A stretch of DNA of 6,747 bases from Clostridia bacterium (GTDB lineage Bacteria > Bacillota > Clostridia > Christensenellales > HGM11417): assembly GCA_017407365.1 (NCBI GenBank), contig JAFQWR010000133.1, positions 1-6,747 on the forward strand, written 5' to 3'. Positions 1 to 6,320 of this stretch are shown piece by piece. The translations under genes were made by a program, and so were the position numbers. Numbering within the stretch: the first letter of the stretch is position 1; the number at the start of each line of letters is the position of its first letter. The notes under the pieces are model-generated. The model saw only the letters and a program-made list of their open reading frames with translations. It did not search any database and was not told the DNA's origin.

Positions 1-49
1 AGGCAACGAGCAGTATGGCAAGCAGAATGGGTATAATATAAGCATCCAT
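1..49 (-). CDS. spmB: Spore maturation protein B, N-terminal fragment (partial at window edge)
   Basis: Only the first 16 codons are inside the window, reading MDAYIIPILLAILLVA. This hydrophobic opening with a Y-I-I-P-I motif is typical of SpmB, an integral membrane protein with a nucleoside-recognition (Gate) domain that works with SpmA in dehydration and maturation of the spore core. Identification rests mainly on position: it directly follows spmA on the same strand, the usual spmA-spmB order. The ATG at 49 has no recognisable Shine-Dalgarno sequence, and an in-frame TTG at 55 is an alternative. The reading frame stays open upstream to the spmA stop, so the true start is uncertain. The 111-nt gap from spmA is longer than the near-overlap I would expect for this pair. 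Confidence 0.6.
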   Translation of the reverse strand, partial: MDAYIIPILLAILLVA

Positions 50-160
50 AGGCAAATAATCGGTTATTTTAACGGAATTCCTGCTGTAAAATGCGGCAAC
101 GGAGCAGAGCGCAAGTCCTTCCCGGCAATGGCAGAGGGCGTGCGGAGCGTTGCAGGCGGA

Positions 161-718
161 TTAAGGGTGCCTTTTGCATAGAAGCACGGTAAGCAAAATT
201 CCCAAGAGAGTTGCCGCCCCCGAGGAAATCAGCGTGGGCAAAAGGATGTCTGCGGCGTTTGCGGAATAAAACGCCTGCCTTAGGGAAATCACTGTGGTGG
301 GTATCAGCTGCAACGAGGTTGCGTTGATTACCACAAGCATCACCATGGCAAAGCCTGCTCTTTCTCCGTTTGCAGGCAGAAGCCGCACGGCGTTTATTGC
401 GGCAGGGGTAGCGGCATTGCCCATACCCAAAAGGTTTGCCGCCATATTCACCGAAAGCTGCTCTGCGGCAGAGGAGGGCAGCTTGCCGTACAGCAGACGC
501 ACCGCAGGCTTTAATAAGCGACTTAAAAGCTTGCTTGCGCCCGACGCCTCACAAAGTGCAAGCACGCCCATCCATACGGCGTAAATGGCAAGCATTTTCA
601 GCGAAAGCTCCACCGCCTTGGTGCCGCCCTCGGTAAGGGCAGGAAGCAGAAGGGTGGGGTCCTTCCACAGCAAAAGCACGGTGGCAAGCAAAACCATAAA
701 AATAAAGGGCAGATTCAT
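161..718 (-). CDS. spmA: Spore maturation protein A, nucleoside-recognition domain membrane protein
   Basis: A 185-residue integral membrane protein, close to the usual SpmA length of about 190-200. SpmA acts with SpmB in late sporulation, where the pair is needed for proper dehydration and heat resistance of the spore core; the transported molecule is not established. Visible family signatures are N-M-A-A-N-L-L-G-M-G-N-A-A-T-P at about residues 91-105 and I-N-A-T-S-L-Q-L-I-P-T-T-V-I at about 131-144, both in the Gate domain. Hydrophobic segments lie near 3-18, 42-56, 122-140 and 158-181. The start at 718 is chosen because AAGAGG (727-732) sits 8 nt upstream; the frame is open to 904, but the extra 62 residues would run through the promoter and the preceding gene's terminator. 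It is probably transcribed alone or with spmB from a sigma-E promoter. Confidence 0.9.
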   Translation of the reverse strand: MNLPFIFMVLLATVLLLWKDPTLLLPALTEGGTKAVELSLKMLAIYAVWMGVLALCEASGASKLLSRLLKPAVRLLYGKLPSSAAEQLSVNMAANLLGMGNAATPAAINAVRLLPANGERAGFAMVMLVVINATSLQLIPTTVISLRQAFYSANAADILLPTLISSGAATLLGILLTVLLCKRHP

Positions 719-737
719 AGCAAAAACCTCTTGGCTT

Positions 738-766
738 ATTGTATGATACCTCTTGGCAGGATATGA
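738..766 (-). promoter_or_regulatory. Candidate sigma-E (mother-cell sporulation) promoter of spmA
   Basis: On the minus strand, ATCATATC (-35, 759/760-767 region) is followed after 14 bp by CATACAAT (-10, 738-745). This closely matches the sigma-E pattern GTCATATT, 14 bp, CATACA(A/C)T. In B. subtilis spmAB belongs to the sigma-E regulon, so the match agrees with the gene. No good sigma-A promoter is seen in this stretch. The predicted start near 731 leaves a leader of only about 13 nt, beginning within the Shine-Dalgarno sequence. Confidence 0.6.
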
Positions 767-853
767 TGTAAATGCCGCAAACGCCGTACAAAAGGGGGTG
801 CAGATTGGGCGCCTTCCTGCTGAGCGGTAATGATTGCCCAAGGCAAAGGGCAA

Positions 854-887
854 CAAAAAAGCCACCGCACATAAAATGCGATGGCTT
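854..887 (-). terminator. Intrinsic terminator of the DUF975 gene
   Basis: Read leftward, an 11-bp stem pairs 887-877 (AAGCCATCGCA) with 869-859 (TGCGGTGGCTT), with one T-G wobble and a 7-nt loop. A run of six T follows (860-855). It begins 18 nt after the stop codon at 905 and separates this gene from spmA, supporting separate transcription of spmA. Confidence 0.9.
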
Positions 888-904
888 CCGCTATCTTTAT
901 GCAA

Positions 905-1786
905 TTAAGCGGTGATTGCCTTGTAGAAGTTTACGGTGGTCATGCTGATGTAGATGCTCAGAATAAAGGTGCCTGCAAGGCTGACAATTGTGCTGATGAT
1001 CGTGCCAAAAATACCAAAGCCGCCAACGAGTATGCCTACGAGGGCGCTTACAAAGCCTACGAGAAAAGCCCAGCCAAAGAAGGAGAGCGCAAGCAGAAGC
1101 AGTTCCTTGCGGTAATCCTTCACCAGAGCCTTCGTTGCGTTCAGTGCCTCAAAGCAGCCCATCGAGGGGTTTTCTGCCTTCACATAGCCGCTGAGTGCGT
1201 AGTCGAGGTAGATGCGAAGCTCCCAGATAAACAGGAAAACGATATCTGCAAGAATCACGAGAATGCTGAGAATGGGAAGCAGTCCGCCGAGAAGCAGAAC
1301 GGCAAGAACCATAACGCCTGCAAAAATGAGCACGCCAAGCAGCATACGCACGAACATCTTCACCGCCATCGCAAGCTCTAAGCGGATGCTCTCCCAGCCA
1401 CGAGCCTTAACGCCTGCAAGCAGGTCGCCTGCCGTGCCGAGATTGCCGTTAAAGAGGTTGAGGAAGAAGGTGCAGATGGGAAGCGTAAACGCAAGCATCA
1501 CAAAGGTGCATACAAGGTCTATAATATCGGCGATCAGCCCTTTGGTGCCGCTCATTTCCTGCATTGTATCGAGCACTTCAAGCAGGGAGTCGAAATCTCC
1601 CATGGAAACATCCTCGATAATTTCCTCTAAAAGCTCGTCAGAGATCGAGGGCGTGGGTGCGATGATGCCGGATACAATCGTAAGCACCGTAACGATTAAA
1701 ACGGGCACGAGCAACACGGCAATTACCTTGCCCCAGTTGCCCTTCAAGGCAGCAAGAGCATTTGCTTTCAGTTGTTTTCTGTTCAT
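905..1786 (-). CDS. DUF975 family integral membrane protein
   Basis: A 293-residue membrane protein of unknown biochemical role. The start MNRKQLKANALAALKGNWGK is the characteristic DUF975 opening, and the family's core signature is visible at about residues 189-242: L-R-I-Y-L-D-Y-A-L near 190-198, then E-N-P-S-M-G-C-F-E-A-L-N, and the L-S-F-F-G-W block near 234-239. The end (S-M-T-T-V-N-F-Y) matches the usual aromatic C-terminus. About six membrane segments are visible (roughly 19-41, 88-110, 146-167, 170-189, 230-254, 258-281). Positive charges in the first 20 residues place the N-terminus inside. Between helices 1 and 2 there is an acidic loop (about 50-77) with 11 Asp/Glu and no Lys/Arg. 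AAGGAG (1795-1800) lies 8 nt before the ATG. It is monocistronic: own consensus promoter, own terminator. No function is assigned. Confidence 0.88.
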   Translation of the reverse strand: MNRKQLKANALAALKGNWGKVIAVLLVPVLIVTVLTIVSGIIAPTPSISDELLEEIIEDVSMGDFDSLLEVLDTMQEMSGTKGLIADIIDLVCTFVMLAFTLPICTFFLNLFNGNLGTAGDLLAGVKARGWESIRLELAMAVKMFVRMLLGVLIFAGVMVLAVLLLGGLLPILSILVILADIVFLFIWELRIYLDYALSGYVKAENPSMGCFEALNATKALVKDYRKELLLLALSFFGWAFLVGFVSALVGILVGGFGIFGTIISTIVSLAGTFILSIYISMTTVNFYKAITA

Positions 1787-1819
1787 GGATAAAGCTCCTT
1801 ACAATTATCATTTGTAGAT

Positions 1820-1848
1820 ATTATAATGGATTTGTGTGTAAATGTCAA
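1820..1848 (-). promoter_or_regulatory. Perfect-consensus sigma-A promoter of the DUF975 gene
   Basis: On the minus strand TTGACA (1843-1848), exactly 17 bp, then TATAAT (1820-1825). Both hexamers match the sigma-A consensus at every position. Transcription should start near 1813, giving a leader of about 27 nt that includes the AAGGAG ribosome site. With no mismatch, basal transcription is probably strong unless repressed. Confidence 0.9.
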
Positions 1849-1862
1849 TAAATATCAGGGGC

Positions 1863-1893
1863 GGACGGCTTTTTTGTGCGGACGGAGGGACGG
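1863..1893. repeat. Three copies of GGACGG between the divergent promoters
   Basis: GGACGG occurs at 1863-1868, 1880-1885 and 1888-1893; the first two are part of a longer GCGGACGG direct repeat (1861-1868 and 1878-1885) offset by 17 bp. The cluster lies in the non-coding stretch between the two divergent sigma-A promoters. It could be a regulator site, but nothing in the sequence proves binding. Confidence 0.35.
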
Positions 1894-1944
1894 TCTTCCC
1901 CTTGCGATGTGTAGAAATTTCAGGGATATATCACAAAAACTGCA

Positions 1945-1973
1945 TTGACGGAAAGGGTGTTTTGTGCTATAAT
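1945..1973 (+). promoter_or_regulatory. Sigma-A promoter of the ROK kinase unit
   Basis: TTGACG (1945-1950), 17 bp, TATAAT (1968-1973): one mismatch to consensus. Transcription should start near 1980, leaving a leader of about 35 nt. It is divergent from the DUF975 promoter, with about 96 bp between the two -35 hexamers. Confidence 0.85.
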
Positions 1974-2000
1974 AAAAGGGTATATATTATTTCCCTTTTA
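1973..2000. promoter_or_regulatory. Palindrome across the transcription start, possible operator
   Basis: TAAAAGGG (1973-1980) and CCCTTTTA (1993-2000) are perfect 8-bp inverted arms around a 12-bp AT-only centre. The left arm begins at the last base of the -10 hexamer, so the palindrome covers the predicted start site: a typical repressor location. It could also form a weak 5' hairpin next to the ribosome site. No regulator for it is encoded nearby, and the kinase has no DNA-binding domain. Confidence 0.4.
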
Positions 2001-2014
2001 AGGTAGGGCTTGTT

Positions 2015-2965
2015 ATGGAACAGTATTATATCGGCGTGGACATCGGCGGCACCTTCATAAAGGCGGGCGTATGCAACGGGCAGGGCAAAATCCTTGCCAA
2101 AAGTGCAATCCCCACGGGTAAGGAGCGCCCCTACCGTGCAATTGCAGAGGATATGGCAAAGCAGATTTATGCGCTCTGCGAGGAGGCGAAAATTTCTTTA
2201 AGCAGTGTTGTGGGAGTGGGCGCAGGCAGCCCCGGCAATATCGACAGCGCAACCGGCACCGTCATCTATTCGCCCAATATCCGTTGGGACAACGTGCCCA
2301 TCGGTGCCTGCCTTTCTGAGCTTATCGGCAAGCCCGTGCGTCTTACCAACGACGCCAATGCGGCGGCACTCGGCGAGGCGAGGTTTGGTGCAGGCAAAAA
2401 ATACAGCGACAGTCTGTTTATCACCCTTGGCACGGGTGTGGGTGGCGGCATCGTCATCGGAGGCAAGCTGTTTGAGGGCTTCCGCTCGGCAGGTGCAGAG
2501 GTCGGTCATACCGTAATCCACGTGGGCGGAGAGCCCTGTGCCTGCGGCAGAAGCGGTTGCTTTGAGGCATACGCATCGGCAACTGCGCTCATCCGTGAAA
2601 CCAAAAAGGCGATGGAGCGTGCGCCGCAGAGCTTAATGTGGAAATACGCCCCCACCTCAGATGAGGTCACGGGCAAAACGGCGTTTGACGCCGCACAGGC
2701 AGGTGACCTTGCCGCACAGGCGGTTATCGACAGCTACATCCTGCATCTTGGCGAGGGAATTGTAAATCTTATCAACATTTTGCGCCCCGAGGTTGTTATA
2801 CTTGGTGGCGGTGTGTGTGCGCAGGGAGATGCGCTTTTGGTGCCCCTCCGCAAGCACGTAGAAAAATATTCCTACGGAGGAATGCAACACGCACCCGTGC
2901 TGGTAGAAATTGCCTCGCTTGGCAACGATGCCGGTCTTTTGGGCGCGGCGGCCCTTTTGATGTGA
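2015..2965 (+). CDS. glcK: ROK family sugar kinase, probable glucokinase
   Basis: A 316-residue cytoplasmic kinase expected to transfer phosphate from ATP to C6 of a hexose, most likely glucose, feeding glycolysis. The N-terminal phosphate loop D-I-G-G-T is at 9-13, G-A-G-S-P-G at 69-74, the catalytic Asp at 113 within N-D-A-N-A-A-A-L-G-E (112-121), and the second ATP loop L-G-T-G-V-G-G-G at 138-145. The ROK zinc site is intact: His165 (in A-E-V-G-H) with Cys175, Cys177 and Cys182 in C-x-C-G-x-x-G-C, followed by Glu184. No N-terminal helix-turn-helix is present, so this is a kinase and not a ROK repressor. Length is close to B. subtilis GlcK. Ribosome site: AAGG at 2000-2003 or AGGG at 2005-2008, both modest. 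It is first in a unit with cls and a sugar-type transporter. Other hexoses such as mannose cannot be excluded. Confidence 0.88.
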   Translation: MEQYYIGVDIGGTFIKAGVCNGQGKILAKSAIPTGKERPYRAIAEDMAKQIYALCEEAKISLSSVVGVGAGSPGNIDSATGTVIYSPNIRWDNVPIGACLSELIGKPVRLTNDANAAALGEARFGAGKKYSDSLFITLGTGVGGGIVIGGKLFEGFRSAGAEVGHTVIHVGGEPCACGRSGCFEAYASATALIRETKKAMERAPQSLMWKYAPTSDEVTGKTAFDAAQAGDLAAQAVIDSYILHLGEGIVNLINILRPEVVILGGGVCAQGDALLVPLRKHVEKYSYGGMQHAPVLVEIASLGNDAGLLGAAALLM

Positions 2966-2966
2966 T

Positions 2967-4529
2967 ATGAAAAGAGAGGAGCTTACCGAAAAAAGAATCA
3001 AAAAATACCGTCAGCTCAGAGTGCGTACCGCATTCCGTATGCTGCCGCGCCGTGCGCTCACCGTGCTGCTTCTGCTTGTTCAGCTTGGCTTTTGGGTGTG
3101 GCTTTCGGTAACGTCGATCGACTTCCTCTGGTTGCAGCTGGTGATGATGCTGATAGGCGCAGGGCTTTCCCTTCTGCTCATCGGCAGCAACGAGCCTGCC
3201 TCCTTCAAGATTACGTGGGTTTTTATTCTGTTGCTCTTTCCCATGGTGGGAAGCGTCTACTATATTCTGTTCCACTCCTATTTTGCCACAGAGCCGATGA
3301 AGCGTGCGGTGGCAAAGAGTGCAAGGCAGACAGCCGCGCTTGTTGAGGCAGACCGCACAGAGGCGCAGATGCTTCTCTCGCGGGAGGGGGTATCGGACCA
3401 GACGGCAAATTATCTGCTCCGTCAGGGCTATCCGCTGTATGGCGCACAGGAGGCTGTCTACTTTCCGTACGGAGAGGCGGCATTTGCTCGCTTGCTTGAC
3501 GAGCTGGAGAAAGCGCAGAAATATATTTATCTGGAATTTTTTATCATAGGCGAGGGTGCTGTCTGGGATGCTGTGCACGAGGTCTTGCGCCGTAAGGCGG
3601 CAGAGGGTGTAGATGTGCGTGTCATTTACGACGATGTGGGAAGCCTGCTTACCTTTGAGGGAGGAAGCATCAGAAAGCTGAAAAAAGAGGGCATCAAGTG
3701 CTGTGTGTTCAATCCCCTGAACATACTGCTTGCCGCCTCGCACAACAATCGCGATCACCGCAAAATCGTGGTGATAGACGGCAACGTTGCCTTTACGGGC
3801 GGCGTCAATCTTGCAGACGAATACGCCAATATCTACAAGCGCTTTGGCGAGTGGAAGGATACCGCCGTGATGGTCACGGGCAGGGCGGCGCAAAGCTTTA
3901 CCGCAATCTTTTTGCAGATGTGGATGCTTTGCCGCAGAGAAAAAACAGTCTCTATGCCCGAGGGGATTGCTCTTTCGGAGGGAACGGTGACAGGCTACGT
4001 TCAGCCGTATGCCGACAGCCCCAACGATGCCGAGGCGGTGGGCAAAACGGTGCTTTTGCAATCGATATACAGCGCACAGAGCACGGTGTATCTTTGTACG
4101 CCCTATCTCATCATCGACGACCCCATCGTAGAGGCACTGAAAACTGCGGCAAAAAGCGGCAAGCAGGTGCATCTCGTAATGCCGGGCATCTACGATAAGG
4201 GCATGGTAAAGCGTGTTTCACGCTCGCATTTCTACGAGCTTGTAGAGGCAGGTGTGCACGTATACGAATATACCCCGGGCTTTGTGCACGCCAAGATGAT
4301 TGTTGCCGACAGCACGCACGCCGTGGTGGGCAGCATCAATATGGATTACCGAAGCTTATATCACAGCTTTGAATGCGCCATCCGCATCAGCGGCGCCCCC
4401 TGCGTGCGCGAAATTGAGGCGGATTTTCAAAAAATGATAGCCGCAAGCTGTAAGCTCACGTTAAAGGACTGTCGCAAAACAAGCGGCATCCGCGAGAGCA
4501 TTCTGCGCCTGTTTTCGCCCCTGATGTAG
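2967..4529 (+). CDS. cls: Cardiolipin synthase (phospholipase D superfamily)
   Basis: A 520-residue membrane enzyme that joins two phosphatidylglycerols into cardiolipin and glycerol. Three N-terminal hydrophobic segments (about 30-48, 54-72, 82-103) form the membrane anchor, the last ending in the F-P-M-V-G-S-V-Y-Y motif of the PLDc_N region. Two complete HxKx4D motifs follow: His264/Lys266/Asp271, then G-G-V-N (278-281), and His441/Lys443/Asp448, then G-S-I-N (455-458) and Glu469. Length fits bacterial Cls (about 480-520). The ATG lies one base after the kinase stop (TGATATG) with no Shine-Dalgarno at the usual distance; translation probably depends on ribosomes finishing the kinase. A GAGAGGAG run lies inside the gene (2974-2981) but no start codon follows it at a usable distance. 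A lipid enzyme between a sugar kinase and a transporter is unexpected. Confidence 0.93.
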   Translation: MKREELTEKRIKKYRQLRVRTAFRMLPRRALTVLLLLVQLGFWVWLSVTSIDFLWLQLVMMLIGAGLSLLLIGSNEPASFKITWVFILLLFPMVGSVYYILFHSYFATEPMKRAVAKSARQTAALVEADRTEAQMLLSREGVSDQTANYLLRQGYPLYGAQEAVYFPYGEAAFARLLDELEKAQKYIYLEFFIIGEGAVWDAVHEVLRRKAAEGVDVRVIYDDVGSLLTFEGGSIRKLKKEGIKCCVFNPLNILLAASHNNRDHRKIVVIDGNVAFTGGVNLADEYANIYKRFGEWKDTAVMVTGRAAQSFTAIFLQMWMLCRREKTVSMPEGIALSEGTVTGYVQPYADSPNDAEAVGKTVLLQSIYSAQSTVYLCTPYLIIDDPIVEALKTAAKSGKQVHLVMPGIYDKGMVKRVSRSHFYELVEAGVHVYEYTPGFVHAKMIVADSTHAVVGSINMDYRSLYHSFECAIRISGAPCVREIEADFQKMIAASCKLTLKDCRKTSGIRESILRLFSPLM

Positions 4530-4554
4530 GGTGCGCCCTGCTTTTTTCGGCGCG

Positions 4555-4585
4555 GCAGGCATATATCAGATTATTTGCAGGCATA
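4555..4585. repeat. Direct repeat GCAGGCATA before the transporter gene
   Basis: GCAGGCATA occurs at 4555-4563 and 4577-4585, offset by 22 bp, about two helical turns, in the 83-nt gap between cls and the transporter. The spacing would suit a dimeric regulator bound to one DNA face, but no clear promoter accompanies it. Confidence 0.3.
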
Positions 4586-4612
4586 CGCCTTGCATATAGA
4601 TAGGAGGAAATT

Positions 4613-6136
4613 ATGAAGCTCAACTACAAGAAGACGTTTTTTGTCGGAACGGCATTCTTTCTGATCTGCCTTTTCTGGCAGGCATACGATGCCATCATTC
4701 CCAAAATCCTTACGGATAAATTCGGGCTTTCGCAAACGGCGTCCGGTGCCATCATGGCGCTCGATAACATTCTGGCGCTGTTTATGCTTCCGCTGTTTGG
4801 TGCCATCTCCGACAAAGCCAATTTCAAGCACGGCAAGCGCACCCCCTTTATCGTGGTGGGTACGCTGATTGCCGCCTGTATGTTTGTCGGTCTTTCGTTT
4901 GCAGACAATATGCAGCTCACCCGTCTGGATGCGGTTACCCCCGAAAAGCAGACGGCAGCCATGGAGGTTTTATACGACGCCGATTTAACGGTAAAAACGC
5001 CCATGGGCGAGGAGATTGAAATCTGCGAAAGATTCTCCAAGGAGGAATTCCTTTCCTTTACTGATATCGAAAGCAGAGAGTATACCGACTACGTGGTGCC
5101 TGCACGTCAGGCGTATGCGTGGAATCAGACCAAGCAAAGCCCCGTAACCTTAGTGGTATTTATGGTTATGCTGCTTGTGGTGCTCGTTGCCATGGCGACC
5201 TTCCGCTCGCCTGCCGTTGCGCTGATGCCCGACGTCACGGTGAAGCCCCTGCGCTCTAAGGCGAATGCGGTCATCAACCTGATGGGCACGCTGGGCGGCG
5301 CATTGGTGCTTGTGCTCGGCATTGTATTTGGCACGGGTAAGCCTGCAAATGCGCTGATGAGCTACATCCCCTATTTCACGCTGGTGGCAGGCATCATGCT
5401 TCTGATGCTTCTGCTGTTTATCTTAAACGTGCGTGAGGTGAAGTGGGCAAAGGAAATGCAGGAGGAAAGCCTGGCTCTCGGCATCGAGGAAAACGCTCCC
5501 GAGGCAGAGGGCAAGGAGGAGCGCAAGCTCTCAAAAAGCGAATTCCGTTCGCTGATTTTTATTCTGCTTTCCGTTATGCTGTGGTTTATGGGCTATAACG
5601 CCGTCACCAGCAAATATTCCGTTTATGCGGGCGCAGTTCTTGGACTGGATTACAACCTGACGCTGATTATCGCCAATGCGGCGGCAATCGTTTCCTATCT
5701 GCCCGTTGGTATGATTTCCAGCAAAATCGGCAGAAAGAAAATGATTCTCATCGGCGTTTGTATGCTGTTCGTTGCCTTCCTTTCTGCGGCATTCCTGCGT
5801 CAGGGCACGCCGGGCTGGGTGATGATCATTCTGTTCTCGCTGGCAGGCATTGGCTGGGCGGCCATCAACGTCAACTCCTACCCCATGGTGGTTGAGCTTG
5901 CCTCGGGCAGTAACACGGGTAAGTTTACCGGCTTCTACTACACCGCTTCCATGGCGGCGCAAACGGTAACCCCCATTATCAGCGGTATCTTCATGGATTG
6001 GAAGATGGTTACGCTGTTCCCCTATGCGGCAATCTTCGTGGCTCTTGCGTTTGTTACCATGCTCTTTGTAAAGCACGGCGACAGCAAGCCCGAGGCTCCC
6101 AAGGGTGCAATGGAGGCGTTTCATGACAACGACTGA
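4613..6136 (+). CDS. MFS transporter, SLC45/GPH-like sugar type
   Basis: A 507-residue inner-membrane transporter with about 12 helices in two halves. The motif-A-like loop G-A-I-S-D-K-A-N-F-K-H-G-K-R-T-P-F-I (63-80) resembles SLC45/GPH sugar symporters, and the matching loop in the second half is G-M-I-S-S-K-I-G-R-K-K-M (366-377). Polar Asp51-Asn52 in helix 2 and the F-R-S-P-A-V-A-L-M-P-D-V block (197-208), followed by P-L-R-S-K-A-N-A, are also of that type. A central charged cytoplasmic loop spans about 273-312. Unusual is an extracytoplasmic segment of about 75-80 residues (98-177) between helices 3 and 4. AGGAGG (4602-4607) lies 5 nt before the ATG. No convincing promoter lies in the 83-nt gap, so it is probably read through from the kinase promoter. 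Sugar substrate is inferred from motifs and the kinase neighbour, not proven. Confidence 0.85.
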   Translation: MKLNYKKTFFVGTAFFLICLFWQAYDAIIPKILTDKFGLSQTASGAIMALDNILALFMLPLFGAISDKANFKHGKRTPFIVVGTLIAACMFVGLSFADNMQLTRLDAVTPEKQTAAMEVLYDADLTVKTPMGEEIEICERFSKEEFLSFTDIESREYTDYVVPARQAYAWNQTKQSPVTLVVFMVMLLVVLVAMATFRSPAVALMPDVTVKPLRSKANAVINLMGTLGGALVLVLGIVFGTGKPANALMSYIPYFTLVAGIMLLMLLLFILNVREVKWAKEMQEESLALGIEENAPEAEGKEERKLSKSEFRSLIFILLSVMLWFMGYNAVTSKYSVYAGAVLGLDYNLTLIIANAAAIVSYLPVGMISSKIGRKKMILIGVCMLFVAFLSAAFLRQGTPGWVMIILFSLAGIGWAAINVNSYPMVVELASGSNTGKFTGFYYTASMAAQTVTPIISGIFMDWKMVTLFPYAAIFVALAFVTMLFVKHGDSKPEAPKGAMEAFHDND

Positions 6137-6203
6137 TACTACTCCGTAGCGTAAGTGGGTATTGGGTAAGGGAAAAATTTCCCCTTGCGTATACAGTAAA
6201 ATA

Positions 6204-6245
6204 AAAGAGCAAACGCGCTGATAAGGGTGCGTCTGCTCTTTTTTT
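6204..6245 (+). terminator. Intrinsic terminator of the kinase-cls-transporter unit
   Basis: AAGAGCAAACGC (6205-6216) pairs with GCGTCTGCTCTT (6229-6240), with a single A-C mismatch and a 12-nt loop, followed by seven T (6239-6245). It lies about 70 nt after the transporter stop. The opposite strand also has a T-rich tail, so it may work in both directions. Confidence 0.9.
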
Positions 6246-6249
6246 GTGC

Positions 6250-6289
6250 AAAAAAAGGCTTCCTCCCTTTCTATAAAGGGGGAAGAGCC
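6250..6289 (-). terminator. Intrinsic terminator of the XRE regulator gene
   Basis: Read leftward, a bulged stem (GGCTTCCTCCCTTT at 6257-6270 against 6275-6289, loop CTAT) is followed by seven T (6256-6250). It stands 31 nt past the stop codon at 6321 and faces the terminator of the upstream unit, so the two convergent transcripts are separated back to back. Confidence 0.8.
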
Positions 6290-6320
6290 TGTAAAAAGCG
6301 GTTACGGAAAGAAGGAGGAA

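Noticed and set aside
719..904. N-terminal extension of spmA to an ATG at 904
   Set aside because: It would run through the terminator of the preceding gene and the sigma-E promoter; the ATG at 718 has a well-placed AAGAGG and matches SpmA length.
881..1817. Two plus-strand open frames (881-1381, 1212-1817) opposite the DUF975 gene
   Set aside because: Low-complexity Lys/Ala- or Ser/Thr-rich translations without ribosome sites; the minus strand has a family signature, a ribosome site, a promoter and a terminator.
2796..4172. 458-codon open frame on the minus strand opposite cls and the end of the kinase gene
   Set aside because: It is rich in His, Cys, Arg and Gln with no recognisable domain, and the plus strand there encodes intact HxKx4D motifs and ROK signatures; it is a shadow caused by codon bias.
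4530..4560. GC-rich inverted repeats after cls (GCGCC/GGCGC and CCTGC/GCAGG) as a terminator
   Set aside because: The stems are only 5 bp, compete with each other, and no T-run follows; the T-run lies inside the loop.
5531..6124. 197-codon minus-strand open frame opposite the transporter
   Set aside because: His/Asn/Arg-rich with no domain and no start signals; opposite a clear 12-helix protein.
6149..6195. AT-centred inverted repeat AAGGGAAAAATTTCCCCTT after the transporter stop
   Set aside because: The stem is short with a bulge and has no T-run; the real terminator lies just downstream at 6204-6245.
6054..6251. 65-codon minus-strand open frame across the end of the transporter and its terminator
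   Set aside because: It starts inside the terminator hairpin region of the opposite strand, has no ribosome site and a non-protein-like composition.
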